Shown piece after piece: positions 25,914-34,677 of a stretch of DNA of 64,000 nt. Made by a program: the position numbers and the translations under genes. The stretch spans positions 1 through 64,000 of the forward strand of contig SAQG01000035.1 of assembly GCA_004020315.1 (NCBI GenBank), written 5' to 3'. The notes under the pieces are model-generated. The model was not told the origin of the DNA. It made no database searches and worked only from the letters and a program-made list of their open reading frames with translations. The stretch's first letter is position 1. Each line of letters starts with the position of its first letter. The stretch is from Mesorhizobium sp. (GTDB taxonomy: Bacteria > Pseudomonadota > Alphaproteobacteria > Rhizobiales > Rhizobiaceae).

Positions 25914-27236
25914 TCACAGCCTCTTTTCGACCAGCACCTCGACGCGGCGGTTCAAGGCCCGTCCCGCGCGCGTGCTGTCGTCGGCCACTGGATCGGTAGC
26001 TGCACGTCCTTCGAAGCGAATACGGTCCTGCGGCACACCGTTCTGGACCAGCATGTCGGCAATGGTCGCTGCGCGCGCTTCCGACAGCCGTTGGTTGGTG
26101 GAAAGCGGATTGGACCGTTGCAAAGGAACACTGTCGGTATGGCCGACCACCGTGATGTTTCCGATCAGTTCCTGATTGGCGAGGATCACTTTGGCGATTG
26201 AACCGATCAGCGGTTCGAAGCCTGCCGTCAATGTCGGCCGCGACGACTGGAACAGTTCGGGGTTGGAGGCCTGAATGATCAGCCTGGCCAGCGAAACGCT
26301 CTCGGTGCCGCTTAGCGCGGCTCTGAGATTCGCCGGCGCTCCGGCCTGAAACTCCGGCACCAGCGCGAAATCCACCGCCTCTGGCAGCGGCGCGTCGACC
26401 GGTGGCGATGTCCGGCTGATTTCGCCGCGCGTTGGCGGCGGCAAAGCACGAACAAGCGTGGAAAGCTCGACCGCCTGACTGCTCAGTCCCATCGACAGCC
26501 CGAGATAGATTGCCGTTGCGAGAACCGCCGCACCGAGCGCCATCACCCAGATGGGAACGATGAAGCGCTGCGGCTCGTCGGATGCGATCACGCCTTTCCA
26601 GTTCGGCGACAGCGGCGCGCCGTCGGCGTCGGCATCGCGCAGAAAGCGCGCCGCAGCAACGCGAACGGCATTGAGCGAGCGGTCGCCCGACCGGCCTGGC
26701 ACACGATATTTGCCGCGGAAGCCGAGCGCCAGGCAATGATATTGCAGTTCGAGCAGCTCGCGATCCCGGTTCGGATGCCGTTCCAGTTCGTCGAGACGCG
26801 TGAAGAACTGGGTGCCGGCATCGACATCGCCTCGAAGCATCACCACAAGCGGCTGGCGCGGCCATGCGCTGGCACCGCCCCATGGCGTGTTCAGGGCCAG
26901 ATCATCAAGCAATGCCGCCACCACCCAGGCTGCTTGGTCGGCGCGCTCCAGAGAGGACCCCGCCGCCATTGCCGCGTCACGTGCCCGAACCAGCTCATCG
27001 AGCAGCCGGGTGCGCAACGCTTCCGGGTTTTCTGGCGGCAGCGCGCTTTCAAGCTCGGGCGCGAACTCGAGCAGGGGCGCGAATGCGTTGACGAGCGTGT
27101 TCGGATGCGTACGCGACCGTTTGATTGGCACACCCGACAAGAGTGGCGTCATCGGTCGCGGCATCGGCGCGCCGGTCAGTCGTATGCGAGTGCGTTCGCG
27201 ATCCTCCGACAGTCCGAAAGGATCATCCCGGCTCAT
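25914..27236 (-). CDS. tssL: TssL (DotU/ImpK) with C-terminal OmpA domain, second copy
   Basis: A 440-residue protein. Two ATGs are adjacent (27239 and 27236); the second has better spacing to AGGTG. It has the DotU domain (about 45-225, with LGFRGKYRVPGRSGDRS), a membrane segment (VPIWVMALGAAVLATAIYLGL, about 235-255) and a C-terminal OmpA domain (VVGHTDSVPLQRSNP, NQRLSEARAATI, NRRVEVLV). It forms the membrane complex with TssM2 and TssJ. It follows the TssK stop directly and precedes TssM2, the usual order. Confidence 0.93.
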   Translation of the reverse strand: MSRDDPFGLSEDRERTRIRLTGAPMPRPMTPLLSGVPIKRSRTHPNTLVNAFAPLLEFAPELESALPPENPEALRTRLLDELVRARDAAMAAGSSLERADQAAWVVAALLDDLALNTPWGGASAWPRQPLVVMLRGDVDAGTQFFTRLDELERHPNRDRELLELQYHCLALGFRGKYRVPGRSGDRSLNAVRVAAARFLRDADADGAPLSPNWKGVIASDEPQRFIVPIWVMALGAAVLATAIYLGLSMGLSSQAVELSTLVRALPPPTRGEISRTSPPVDAPLPEAVDFALVPEFQAGAPANLRAALSGTESVSLARLIIQASNPELFQSSRPTLTAGFEPLIGSIAKVILANQELIGNITVVGHTDSVPLQRSNPLSTNQRLSEARAATIADMLVQNGVPQDRIRFEGRAATDPVADDSTRAGRALNRRVEVLVEKRL

Positions 27237-27240
27237 CATC

Positions 27241-28575
27241 TCACCTGTTTACCGAATAGCAGTCCACCTGCGGCTCGCTCGGTAGTACACCCGACACGCC
27301 GATGACGAAGCCGGGGGCATCGAGCAGCGAGGCCCAGTGCTCGCTTTTCTGGTCCAGCTCAAGGCACAGCCGATCGCCATCGTAGGGGATTTCGCGGGGC
27401 TGGGAATGAAGCGGTTTCAGTGGAATACCGGGTAGACGGGATTTCCACAGGCCCTCGAACTGATCGGCCGAACCGACAGTCGCCTGGTTGACGAAAATCT
27501 TACGCAAAGCATCTTCCGACAGCTCGGAGCCGACCCGGATGACGATCCGGCTGGCCACCAGCAGCTTCGGGTTGTCGATGCGGACTTTCCAGACGTTGGT
27601 CGAATGCCGCATGACGGGTAGCGCGCGTGATTTGGGCTCGATGTAACGCAGGCTCAGGATGAGTGAACGCAATGCGTCCGCCAGCGCCGAATATGCGGGG
27701 CCGGGCGCCATGTGATCGTAGGCGGGCAACTCGCTCAGCCGCCGCGCGCTCGAGCCATAGGTCGCCATTGAGCCGGCAAGACCGGCAAGCTCGAGGTAAA
27801 GCTCGGCCGGATGGAAAACATCCTGCGCCAGCATGTGGGCCAGTCGCGGACGCGCCGCATTGGCGAGATTGAGCATCAACAGGTCTTCGACGCTGCGCCC
27901 TGGCCCACCCATGACCATTTTGCCATGCGCCTCGGCGATTTGGTCGAGGCCGGTGACCACTTCCAAAAGCAGCTGCCGGTACCAGGCCACCGCTCCGGTA
28001 ACCAGTGTCGGCGGCAGGAACGTCTCATCCAGGGAGACGCCGCCATCGGCTCGAACCCCTTTGATGTCGGCTATCGGCAGGGCGGTGTAGCCACCAACCG
28101 ATTTTCCGGGGGCAAGCAGCAGCGCCTGCGGACGGGCGATTTCGATCTCTTCAGGGTCCGAACCGCCCTGGACGGCGTCGCGGACCGAAACGATCCGCCC
28201 ATGATAGCGCGCTCCGGTGGATGCGGCGTGCGCCGGATCGAAGCCGACACCGCCGGCAGGCTCGAGCGGCAGTGCGACCAGCACCGGTCCGGCGCCCGTA
28301 TCGGCAGTAACCGGCAGCGGTCGTGGCGCGTCCATCATGTCGGGAATGGAGAAGGGGGTTCCATCCGGAAAGATGCCCCGCGCCGACAGGATGGAGACCT
28401 GGCCGGCGTCGAGCATTGCCTGGTCCAGCGTCAGCTGCTGAAAGCCGAACGTATGGAGCTGCCCGGCCTGCAACGCACCACGCACAGTCGCCTCGAAAAA
28501 GCGATCCTGCTGCTGAAAATGCTGCGTCCGGAGAAACAGGCCTTCGGACCACAGCACCCTGTTTGTGTCGCTCAT
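27241..28575 (-). CDS. tssK: TssK baseplate protein
   Basis: A 444-residue cytoplasmic protein that links the baseplate to the TssL/TssM membrane complex. The ATG at 28575 (AGGAAG seven bases before) is chosen over an ATG eight codons upstream. The family signature is visible at once: VLWSEGLFLRTQHFQQQDRF. The length is normal and there is one copy only, so if the two membrane complexes are both real they must share this baseplate. Confidence 0.94.
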   Translation of the reverse strand: MSDTNRVLWSEGLFLRTQHFQQQDRFFEATVRGALQAGQLHTFGFQQLTLDQAMLDAGQVSILSARGIFPDGTPFSIPDMMDAPRPLPVTADTGAGPVLVALPLEPAGGVGFDPAHAASTGARYHGRIVSVRDAVQGGSDPEEIEIARPQALLLAPGKSVGGYTALPIADIKGVRADGGVSLDETFLPPTLVTGAVAWYRQLLLEVVTGLDQIAEAHGKMVMGGPGRSVEDLLMLNLANAARPRLAHMLAQDVFHPAELYLELAGLAGSMATYGSSARRLSELPAYDHMAPGPAYSALADALRSLILSLRYIEPKSRALPVMRHSTNVWKVRIDNPKLLVASRIVIRVGSELSEDALRKIFVNQATVGSADQFEGLWKSRLPGIPLKPLHSQPREIPYDGDRLCLELDQKSEHWASLLDAPGFVIGVSGVLPSEPQVDCYSVNR

Positions 28576-28614
28576 GCCGCTACTTCCTGCATCGAGCACC
28601 CCTTGCCCTGGCCG

Positions 28615-29067
28615 CTAGGCGGAAATGCCGCCACTGCCAAGCGTGACGTTGACGGTTACTTGTGATCCCGGCGACACCGACTTGGTTGTACGCCAGGTCC
28701 TGCCGCCAGGCTCGCGAACGAGGGCAACGAAGCCCAGCGCAGCCGCATCCGGCTCGACCGTGATGGTTTTGGATGCGGTCTTTCCCGGCCCGACGGAGAT
28801 CTGGTCGGATCCAATGAGATCGCCCGCGAGTGCGGAGCCGGCATCCCCCTGCAGCGCGAAATAATCGGCCGAGTTGAATTTACCGGTGCTGCGCAGCCGC
28901 ATCACGAGGACCGTCACGGGCCGGTCGCCGCCGCCTGGTCCCGGGTTCATGCCGGCCGCGCCGGTCAGGTTGACGGTCACCGCGGATGGTTTTGGCGGAC
29001 CGCTCTGGCAAGCCGCAAGCAGCCCGGTTGCGCCCAGGGCAACGATAAATTCGCGGCGATCGATCAT
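28615..29067 (-). CDS. tssJ: TssJ lipoprotein
   Basis: A 150-residue outer-membrane lipoprotein that contacts the periplasmic end of TssM. The lipobox LLAAC puts the lipidated cysteine at residue 20. The preceding DRREFIVALGATG has two arginines followed by x-F-I, which resembles a twin-arginine signal. The mature part is a small beta-sandwich with VTVNLTGAAGMNP. Only one TssJ gene is present although TssM is duplicated. Confidence 0.9.
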   Translation of the reverse strand: MIDRREFIVALGATGLLAACQSGPPKPSAVTVNLTGAAGMNPGPGGGDRPVTVLVMRLRSTGKFNSADYFALQGDAGSALAGDLIGSDQISVGPGKTASKTITVEPDAAALGFVALVREPGGRTWRTTKSVSPGSQVTVNVTLGSGGISA

Positions 29068-29070
29068 GTT

Positions 29071-30528
29071 TCACTCCTCCTCATATGCATCCCGAAAATC
29101 AGCGCCGATTTCGCCGAGAAAGCTCGATTCCGCACTCTTGGCGATTTCACGATGGCGTTTCTGGTATAGCTCCCACAGCTTGGCGCTGCGCCCGCCTGAA
29201 AGCAGGGTGCCGATCGCGGAACTCGATTTGAGCTCGTCCTCGATCGCTGCCGGGTCAAAACGGTCAATAATTCGCCGCAAGGCGGACTGCACGCCTCGCC
29301 AGGCGCGCACGTGATGCTGCGCGAGATCGCGGACCGCGTCCGCGATTGCCGCTTCGCCGGCCAGAAATCCGGGGCTGCGCTCGGCGATGATGGTCACGAT
29401 GGCGTCGTCGACCGTCGGCAGAAACTTGAGCGGATTGACTTCAGAGGCCCCCACTACCGTCTGGGCGACGCGAGCGTTTCCCTTTTCCTCGGCTCGCTTG
29501 CGCAGCAGCTGCATCAGGCCTTCCATCATGAGGCGGTACTCGCGACCGAACTTCTCCATTTCGGCGACGCTGTCGCGTCCGGGAAAATCGGCTTCCTCAA
29601 TGCCCATGCCACGCAAGAACGCGGTGCGAAGGGCCGTGTTCGCCTGTTGCGCCGCTGCCGGGAAGGGGGCGGGTTTGGGAGCAACGCCGGCACGTGGCGG
29701 AGAAGGGATATCTGCCGCCTGGCCAGGCAAATCCCAGGGATTGGCCGGCTGCGGCCCTCGGGCGATGTGTTTGCGTGGACCGGTCGAGCCGGCGCCGTTT
29801 CTCAAATCGGGCGAAGCGGCCGGCCCGAAACCGAAATCGTCATCGAATTCGGAGGACTTTACTGGAACGGACTCGGCTGCACCGGAAGGCACCGGATCGA
29901 GGCTGAACGGGTCTGCGGCGCCCGCCGCATCACGTGGTTCGGAATAAACGGCGCCATTCGCCGCGGGCGTTGACACCGGGTCGAGGCTGAACGGGTCGTC
30001 GAAGGCAGGCGAACTGCGCTGATTGGCGCGCTCGAACGCTCCTGGAATAGGCTGCTCGAACGGGTTCGGCAGATCGGCGGGACGCGGTCGTCGCGGCTCT
30101 TCCTCGACCGTGGCTGAAAAGAAATCATCGCGGCCGATGCTCGCCGGCGCTCGTGATGCCGGCGGCGACCGTTCCGGGAACGATTGGCTGGCTGCCGGTG
30201 CTTGAGCGACCGGCGTCTGCAGATCAACGCATACGATATAGTCGCCCAGCCTCAGTCGCATGCCGTTCTGGAGACGGACCGACGTGCCCGCGCCGAGCGG
30301 GCTGTCGGAGTCGTTTATGAACAAGCCGCTGCTTGACGTGTCGGTGACGAAATATCCATCCCGCCCGCCGGTGACCCTGCAATGGGCGCGCGAAACGAAC
30401 ATGTCGGGATCGTCGATCTGCCAGTCCGCATCCGCGCTACGGCCGATCACCAGTTCACCTTCGTCCAGCCGGGCCTGCCGTACCGCCTGGGTGCGTGGCC
30501 CGTGCTCCAGCGTCAGCAGCAGACTCAT
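29071..30528 (-). CDS. tagH: T6SS FHA-domain protein (ImpI/TagH), second copy
   Basis: A 485-residue scaffold. The ATG at 30528 is fixed by an ATGA overlap with TssG and a GGAGGT box. The FHA domain (about 20-105) shows GR, SRAHC and SGLFIND. A long Pro/Asp/Ser linker (about 115-300) contains repeated D-P-F-S-L-D-P-V motifs. The C-terminal ImpI-type domain contains NPLKFLPTVDDAIVTIIAERSPGFL, as in FHA1. It is a probable phosphorylation target of the kinase in the other operon. Confidence 0.9.
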   Translation of the reverse strand: MSLLLTLEHGPRTQAVRQARLDEGELVIGRSADADWQIDDPDMFVSRAHCRVTGGRDGYFVTDTSSSGLFINDSDSPLGAGTSVRLQNGMRLRLGDYIVCVDLQTPVAQAPAASQSFPERSPPASRAPASIGRDDFFSATVEEEPRRPRPADLPNPFEQPIPGAFERANQRSSPAFDDPFSLDPVSTPAANGAVYSEPRDAAGAADPFSLDPVPSGAAESVPVKSSEFDDDFGFGPAASPDLRNGAGSTGPRKHIARGPQPANPWDLPGQAADIPSPPRAGVAPKPAPFPAAAQQANTALRTAFLRGMGIEEADFPGRDSVAEMEKFGREYRLMMEGLMQLLRKRAEEKGNARVAQTVVGASEVNPLKFLPTVDDAIVTIIAERSPGFLAGEAAIADAVRDLAQHHVRAWRGVQSALRRIIDRFDPAAIEDELKSSSAIGTLLSGGRSAKLWELYQKRHREIAKSAESSFLGEIGADFRDAYEEE

Positions 30529-31592
30529 GCCGCGACCTCCGCCATTTCCGGCCGCCATCCGACGATTGTCCGCAGCCGCATATCGTCAGCATCGCCCCTT
30601 TCGGCGGGCCGCGCAAGCCAGGTGGTTCGGCCGAGCTGTACCGCTCCGATACGGGGCGACGGCACCGCTTCACGCGCGAGCACGATCCGCAGATCGACGT
30701 CGAGCGATTCCCCAACCATGTCGCGAACAGCCTGTTTGAACATATTCAGGCGTTGACCGCCCGGCAGGAACGTCTTGAACTCCTCATAGCCGAGTGGGCC
30801 GACGCGGAGTTCGATCCTGCTTTGGCGGCTGAAAACGCGCGGGCCGATCGTCGCCCCGCGACCCAGCACCGCGTAAGCTTGGGCAAGGCGGGTCTGGAGC
30901 GTCGCCGGTATGGTCATCCAGGTGGCAACGAACTCCTTGATCTGGACCGGCACCTTGAACGCTTCCGCCAGGAACAGCGTCAGCCGCTCCGGGCCGTCGA
31001 CCTGGCTGGCGAGCGACGCCGCCTGGCGAAGCTTCACGGCGTCGAGATCGGCGTTCTGGGTGCCGGGAAGTCCGATTCCCGCCATGGCTTCAAGCATGGC
31101 CCTTACCCGGCCGCCCACGGCCCGTTCGACCTGCACCGCCGGCTGCGCATCCGCCCAGGCCCGATAGTACAGGGCGATCATGCGGTGCTGGAGGATATTG
31201 ACGAAGTCCACGAACGTCGTGTCGCTGGTCTGCTGTGCGTCAGCGCCGGTGAACCAGCGCTGCGACAGGCGATCGAGCACCCAGCGTGTCAAATGAAGCG
31301 GCATGGGGCCTTCCGGTCCCATCAGCCCGAGATTTGCAACCGTGACCCGGGCCGGCGTCTTGTCCTTGCTCCCGCGGAACTCAACCACGTCCTTGGCGGA
31401 AAAGCTAAGACGAACATGCTGCCCGAGCCTTGCCGGCTCGCGATCCGCCTGGCCGGAATAGCCGAACAGGCCGCCCCTTTGTTCGAGCCGGCGCAACAGT
31501 TCGAAAAAGTCGAACGTATCATCCAGCTCTTCGGCCCGGTCCAGGTCGAACTTGTCTAGATCAGGTAGCGATTGCCGGGCGTCATCGGCCAT
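30525..31592 (-). CDS. tssG: TssG baseplate protein
   Basis: A 355-residue baseplate component, partner of TssF. The ATG at 31592 follows AGGAGG and gives MADDARQSLPDLDKFDLDRA; a longer upstream frame is not needed. DFFELLRRLEQRGGLFGYSG and the LTRWVLDRLSQRWF block are family-typical. Its start overlaps the TssF end by 37 bases. Confidence 0.93.
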   Translation of the reverse strand: MADDARQSLPDLDKFDLDRAEELDDTFDFFELLRRLEQRGGLFGYSGQADREPARLGQHVRLSFSAKDVVEFRGSKDKTPARVTVANLGLMGPEGPMPLHLTRWVLDRLSQRWFTGADAQQTSDTTFVDFVNILQHRMIALYYRAWADAQPAVQVERAVGGRVRAMLEAMAGIGLPGTQNADLDAVKLRQAASLASQVDGPERLTLFLAEAFKVPVQIKEFVATWMTIPATLQTRLAQAYAVLGRGATIGPRVFSRQSRIELRVGPLGYEEFKTFLPGGQRLNMFKQAVRDMVGESLDVDLRIVLAREAVPSPRIGAVQLGRTTWLARPAERGDADDMRLRTIVGWRPEMAEVAA

Positions 31593-33430
31593 GGCACATC
31601 CTCCTGCCTCTGCAGCAGCCGCGTGCGGGTCCGCACAAAGCCGTTTATTCCGGCGTGACGGGCAAACAGCCGCGCAAGCAAGGCTGAAAGCAGCAATGTG
31701 CTTTGCCCAGCCAGGACCGACTGATCCACATGCAACGTCACTTCCGTGCCCCGTCCGAAGCACATCGGCCCATCGATCTGCAGCCGCTCGATGACGGACC
31801 GCGAGTCGATGCGAACGATCGAGTGCACATTGCGGGCGAGACTCGGATCGCCCCGGTCGGCATAAAGATCGAGCAGTGCATGCAGCGGGTCGACACCGCG
31901 GCCTTCCTTGGCAAGGCTGAGAAAGTTAAGCGCCAGCTGCGCCACGAGCCGCCAGGCGAGATTGTCGGCGCGGGATTCGCCTTCGGCGCCCGCGGGCAGC
32001 GCGGCCGGGATAGCCGGCTGGGGCGGGCGCAACGCACCGATAAGCCGGACCGTTTCGACCGGATCACCTGTCTCCAGCGTCAAGGTAGGGTTGTCGTCGA
32101 GAATCGGCAGGTCCCGGTTGGTGCAAAGTGCGGTAATGTCGAGACGCTTCAGCGGCCGGTTCGCCGGGCTTCCGGCTGGCCGTGAAACCGATAGGAAAAC
32201 GTCGTCTCCGGTGTAAGAAGTGCGGGTCAACCCATCGCGCCGTTCATCTTCGGTGGCCCGGCGAGGGCGCCGCTCGGTGGAATAGACCCAGCCATTGCTG
32301 CGGTTTTGCCCCAGGCTGAAGAGCTCCGGAATGTCAGCGTCGGGGCCCTCGGCGTCGGCGTCCTCGACGTGAGTCACCCGATAGATTTCGAAGTCGCGCG
32401 CCCGTGTGCGGTCGGCATGCAGCACCTGCCGGGTTCTGCGCGGATCAAGCTCGATGACGTTGCAGTCACGCTCGAACAGGTTGATGATCGGTGTCGCAAA
32501 AAGTTCGAAATCCGCCGGCGTCACATCGGCCAGTTCGGGTACTGGACGCCGGAACATGAAGATGATCTCGACCCCGGCGTCGCATCTGCGCACGACCGAT
32601 TGCAGTCCTGAAACCCGCACGTAGTGAAAGCGCTCGGGCATCATGAAATATTCGCGCAGCAGACGGTAGCCTTCGAATGTCGGCCGGGTACGAGGCATCA
32701 ACGCCTCGTCGTCGCCGATGCCGACCATTTCGGGTTCCGGCAATGGCGATAGCGGATTGGCCTTGCCATCGGCTCGTGCACCAACGGCCGAGCAGGCGCC
32801 GAAAATCGCGTCGAACAGCAATGGCGCTTTGCTGCGCCCGGAAAAATAGAAATCAAGCCGGTCAAGCGCCAGTTCGCCGAGCCTGCCTTTTCCGGCCCGA
32901 CCCAGCGTGATACGCAGCGCCGCCTCGCCGCTTACGCCGGCGATCGGTGTTATGCCGGCCGCTGCCAGTCCGCTGCGATCCTGGAAATAGCTGACCGACG
33001 TGATCGCTATCGGCCACAGCGTGATTTCCTGCGCGGTGGTGAACGTGCAGCGCGTCGACAGGCCGGGTTGCAGACTGGACACCAGCCGCGTGTTCCGCTT
33101 GATGACATGGCCGGCAATCATCGACTGGACCTGCTGGCCGGGTTTCAGCACTGCCATTGCCGTTGCCGGCGCCGGCGTAACCAGATCGGGATAAAGGACA
33201 TCCAGGACGCTGCGCGAAAACCGCGAACGCTCGGCATCGACTTTCAACCGGGTGCGCGCAGCGAGGAAAGCGACGCCGTCAAGCAGCCGCTCTACATACG
33301 GATCGGGGCAGGGGACCGTATCGAGCGAAAGATTGCGCGCCACCGCCGGATGCATGTCAGCAAATTCCGCAGCGAGTCCGCGGATGTGGGTCAGTTCCTC
33401 CTCGTAATATTCTACGAAGACCCGATCCAT
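31556..33430 (-). CDS. tssF: TssF baseplate protein
   Basis: A 624-residue baseplate protein beginning VEYYEEELTHIRGLAAEFAD, the family signature, and containing FSRSVLDVLYPDLVTPAPATAM, DCNVIELDPRRTRQVLHADRT and SRPAGSPANRPLKRLDITALCTNRDLP. Length and order are normal. It is separated from TssE by one base. Confidence 0.94.
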   Translation of the reverse strand: MDRVFVEYYEEELTHIRGLAAEFADMHPAVARNLSLDTVPCPDPYVERLLDGVAFLAARTRLKVDAERSRFSRSVLDVLYPDLVTPAPATAMAVLKPGQQVQSMIAGHVIKRNTRLVSSLQPGLSTRCTFTTAQEITLWPIAITSVSYFQDRSGLAAAGITPIAGVSGEAALRITLGRAGKGRLGELALDRLDFYFSGRSKAPLLFDAIFGACSAVGARADGKANPLSPLPEPEMVGIGDDEALMPRTRPTFEGYRLLREYFMMPERFHYVRVSGLQSVVRRCDAGVEIIFMFRRPVPELADVTPADFELFATPIINLFERDCNVIELDPRRTRQVLHADRTRARDFEIYRVTHVEDADAEGPDADIPELFSLGQNRSNGWVYSTERRPRRATEDERRDGLTRTSYTGDDVFLSVSRPAGSPANRPLKRLDITALCTNRDLPILDDNPTLTLETGDPVETVRLIGALRPPQPAIPAALPAGAEGESRADNLAWRLVAQLALNFLSLAKEGRGVDPLHALLDLYADRGDPSLARNVHSIVRIDSRSVIERLQIDGPMCFGRGTEVTLHVDQSVLAGQSTLLLSALLARLFARHAGINGFVRTRTRLLQRQEDVPWPMTPGNRYLI

Positions 33431-33431
33431 C

Positions 33432-34187
33432 TCAGCTTTCCCTAAATTCGGTCCGCGCCAAGCCGTTATCGAGATTGATTGTGGTGCGCAGGCGCATGCG
33501 TTCCGGTGTCGGCGTCATGATCAGCACAGCGTCTATCTCGATCTTCAGGCCTACACTTTTGTCACCAAGGGTCACCGTTACCTTTGTTGCACTTTCCTTG
33601 AGACGTGGCTCGAAAGTGGCAAGGACCGAGCGGATCTCGCGCGCCAGGGCCTCGCGATCAAAGTCGCGGGACGAACGGCCCGAAAAGGAAGGCACGCCGT
33701 AGTTGACCACACTTCGGCGCACCTCCGGAAAATCGGCCAGCGATGGCGGATTGTCTGCAGCCTGTTCGTTTTCGAAATCGGAAAGAAGCGGAACAGCTTC
33801 GAAACGCTCGGTGTTGAACAAGGCCTCGATGTCGCGCCGCACCGCCTCCCTGAGGACGCGGGCCGATACGACCACGCCGCGGCTTTCGATCTCCGCGCGG
33901 TGTTGGATCTGAAAGGCCAGGCGGTGCAGACGCCGCTTCTGATCGGATGTCAGCTCCGCGTCGGCATCGATAAGCCGCGCGCTGCCGGCAAGGAGGGTAT
34001 CCACCCGGTCCGCGCCAAGCTCGTCCTGTAAGGTCTGGCGCAGCCCGTCTATCTCGGAGGTGACGCCCGGCAGATCGTTGACGAGGCGGTCCCAAAGCGA
34101 GGGCTGGACCGCTTCGCGTTTCGCTCGCGAACTGCCGGTAACCTGTAGCTTGTCCGCGCCGGGCCGCCGGGCCTCACTTGCCGACAT
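33432..34187 (-). CDS. tssE: TssE baseplate protein (gp25-like)
   Basis: A 251-residue sheath-initiator protein. Several ATGs are possible (34220, 34193, 34187); the last is taken since it overlaps the Hcp stop least. The gp25-like core is the C-terminal half: SVVNYGVPSFSGRSSRDFDREALAREIRSVLATFEPRL, then VTLGDKSVGLKIEIDAVL. The N-terminal extension (about 1-100) with SLWDRLVNDLPG and a helical part makes it longer than the usual 150-170 residues. Confidence 0.88.
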   Translation of the reverse strand: MSASEARRPGADKLQVTGSSRAKREAVQPSLWDRLVNDLPGVTSEIDGLRQTLQDELGADRVDTLLAGSARLIDADAELTSDQKRRLHRLAFQIQHRAEIESRGVVVSARVLREAVRRDIEALFNTERFEAVPLLSDFENEQAADNPPSLADFPEVRRSVVNYGVPSFSGRSSRDFDREALAREIRSVLATFEPRLKESATKVTVTLGDKSVGLKIEIDAVLIMTPTPERMRLRTTINLDNGLARTEFRES

Positions 34188-34629
34188 AGACATCCATTTC
34201 GATTTCGTCATCCTTGTCATAAACGAACTTGATCTTCTTGTAGGCGAAGCTGACCTCCTCCTCGATCAGGTCTTCCTCGTCCTCGGCCTGCGACATGTCG
34301 TATTCCATGATCGAGGCGTCGGTCAGGGTAACGACAAGGTAATCGCTGGTCTCCCCATCAATGGTCCGGCGGGCGGAAAACACAACTTCGTCCAGCGCCT
34401 TGTTGTCGAACAGCGCCTTTTTCAGATAGGGCGAGGACTTGTCATAGTGCTTGGTGAACTTGATCATCCCCAGGGACACACGACCGCGGCGTGAGAGCGA
34501 ATTCGGATCGTACGGCGCAATTATCTTGTAATCGACCCCATGGACTTCGATTTCATCTTCATGGCCGTCTCGAACGCTTGGACCTTTGATATCCGGAACC
34601 TTTAGAAAACCATCAATTTTCACTGGCAT
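34174..34629 (-). CDS. hcp: Hcp tube protein (TssD)
   Basis: A 151-residue protein that stacks in hexameric rings to form the inner tube. Typical blocks are FLKVPDIKGPSVRDGHEDEIEVHGVDY, KHYDKSSPYLKKALFDNKALDEVVF and VSFAYKKIKFVY. It lies between TssC and TssE, with a GGAG box before its ATG. Only one hcp gene is in the window. Confidence 0.95.
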   Translation of the reverse strand: MPVKIDGFLKVPDIKGPSVRDGHEDEIEVHGVDYKIIAPYDPNSLSRRGRVSLGMIKFTKHYDKSSPYLKKALFDNKALDEVVFSARRTIDGETSDYLVVTLTDASIMEYDMSQAEDEEDLIEEEVSFAYKKIKFVYDKDDEIEMDVYVGK

Positions 34630-34677
34630 TGTCTTTCTCCACCGCTTTTAAACTGAACAAGGTGTGGTTGCTGCGAA

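Noticed and set aside
11615..27236. Reading the double TssL/TssM as two complete T6SS loci
   Set aside because: Only TssL, TssM and FHA are doubled; baseplate, sheath, tube and ClpV genes are single, so it is one system with an extra module.
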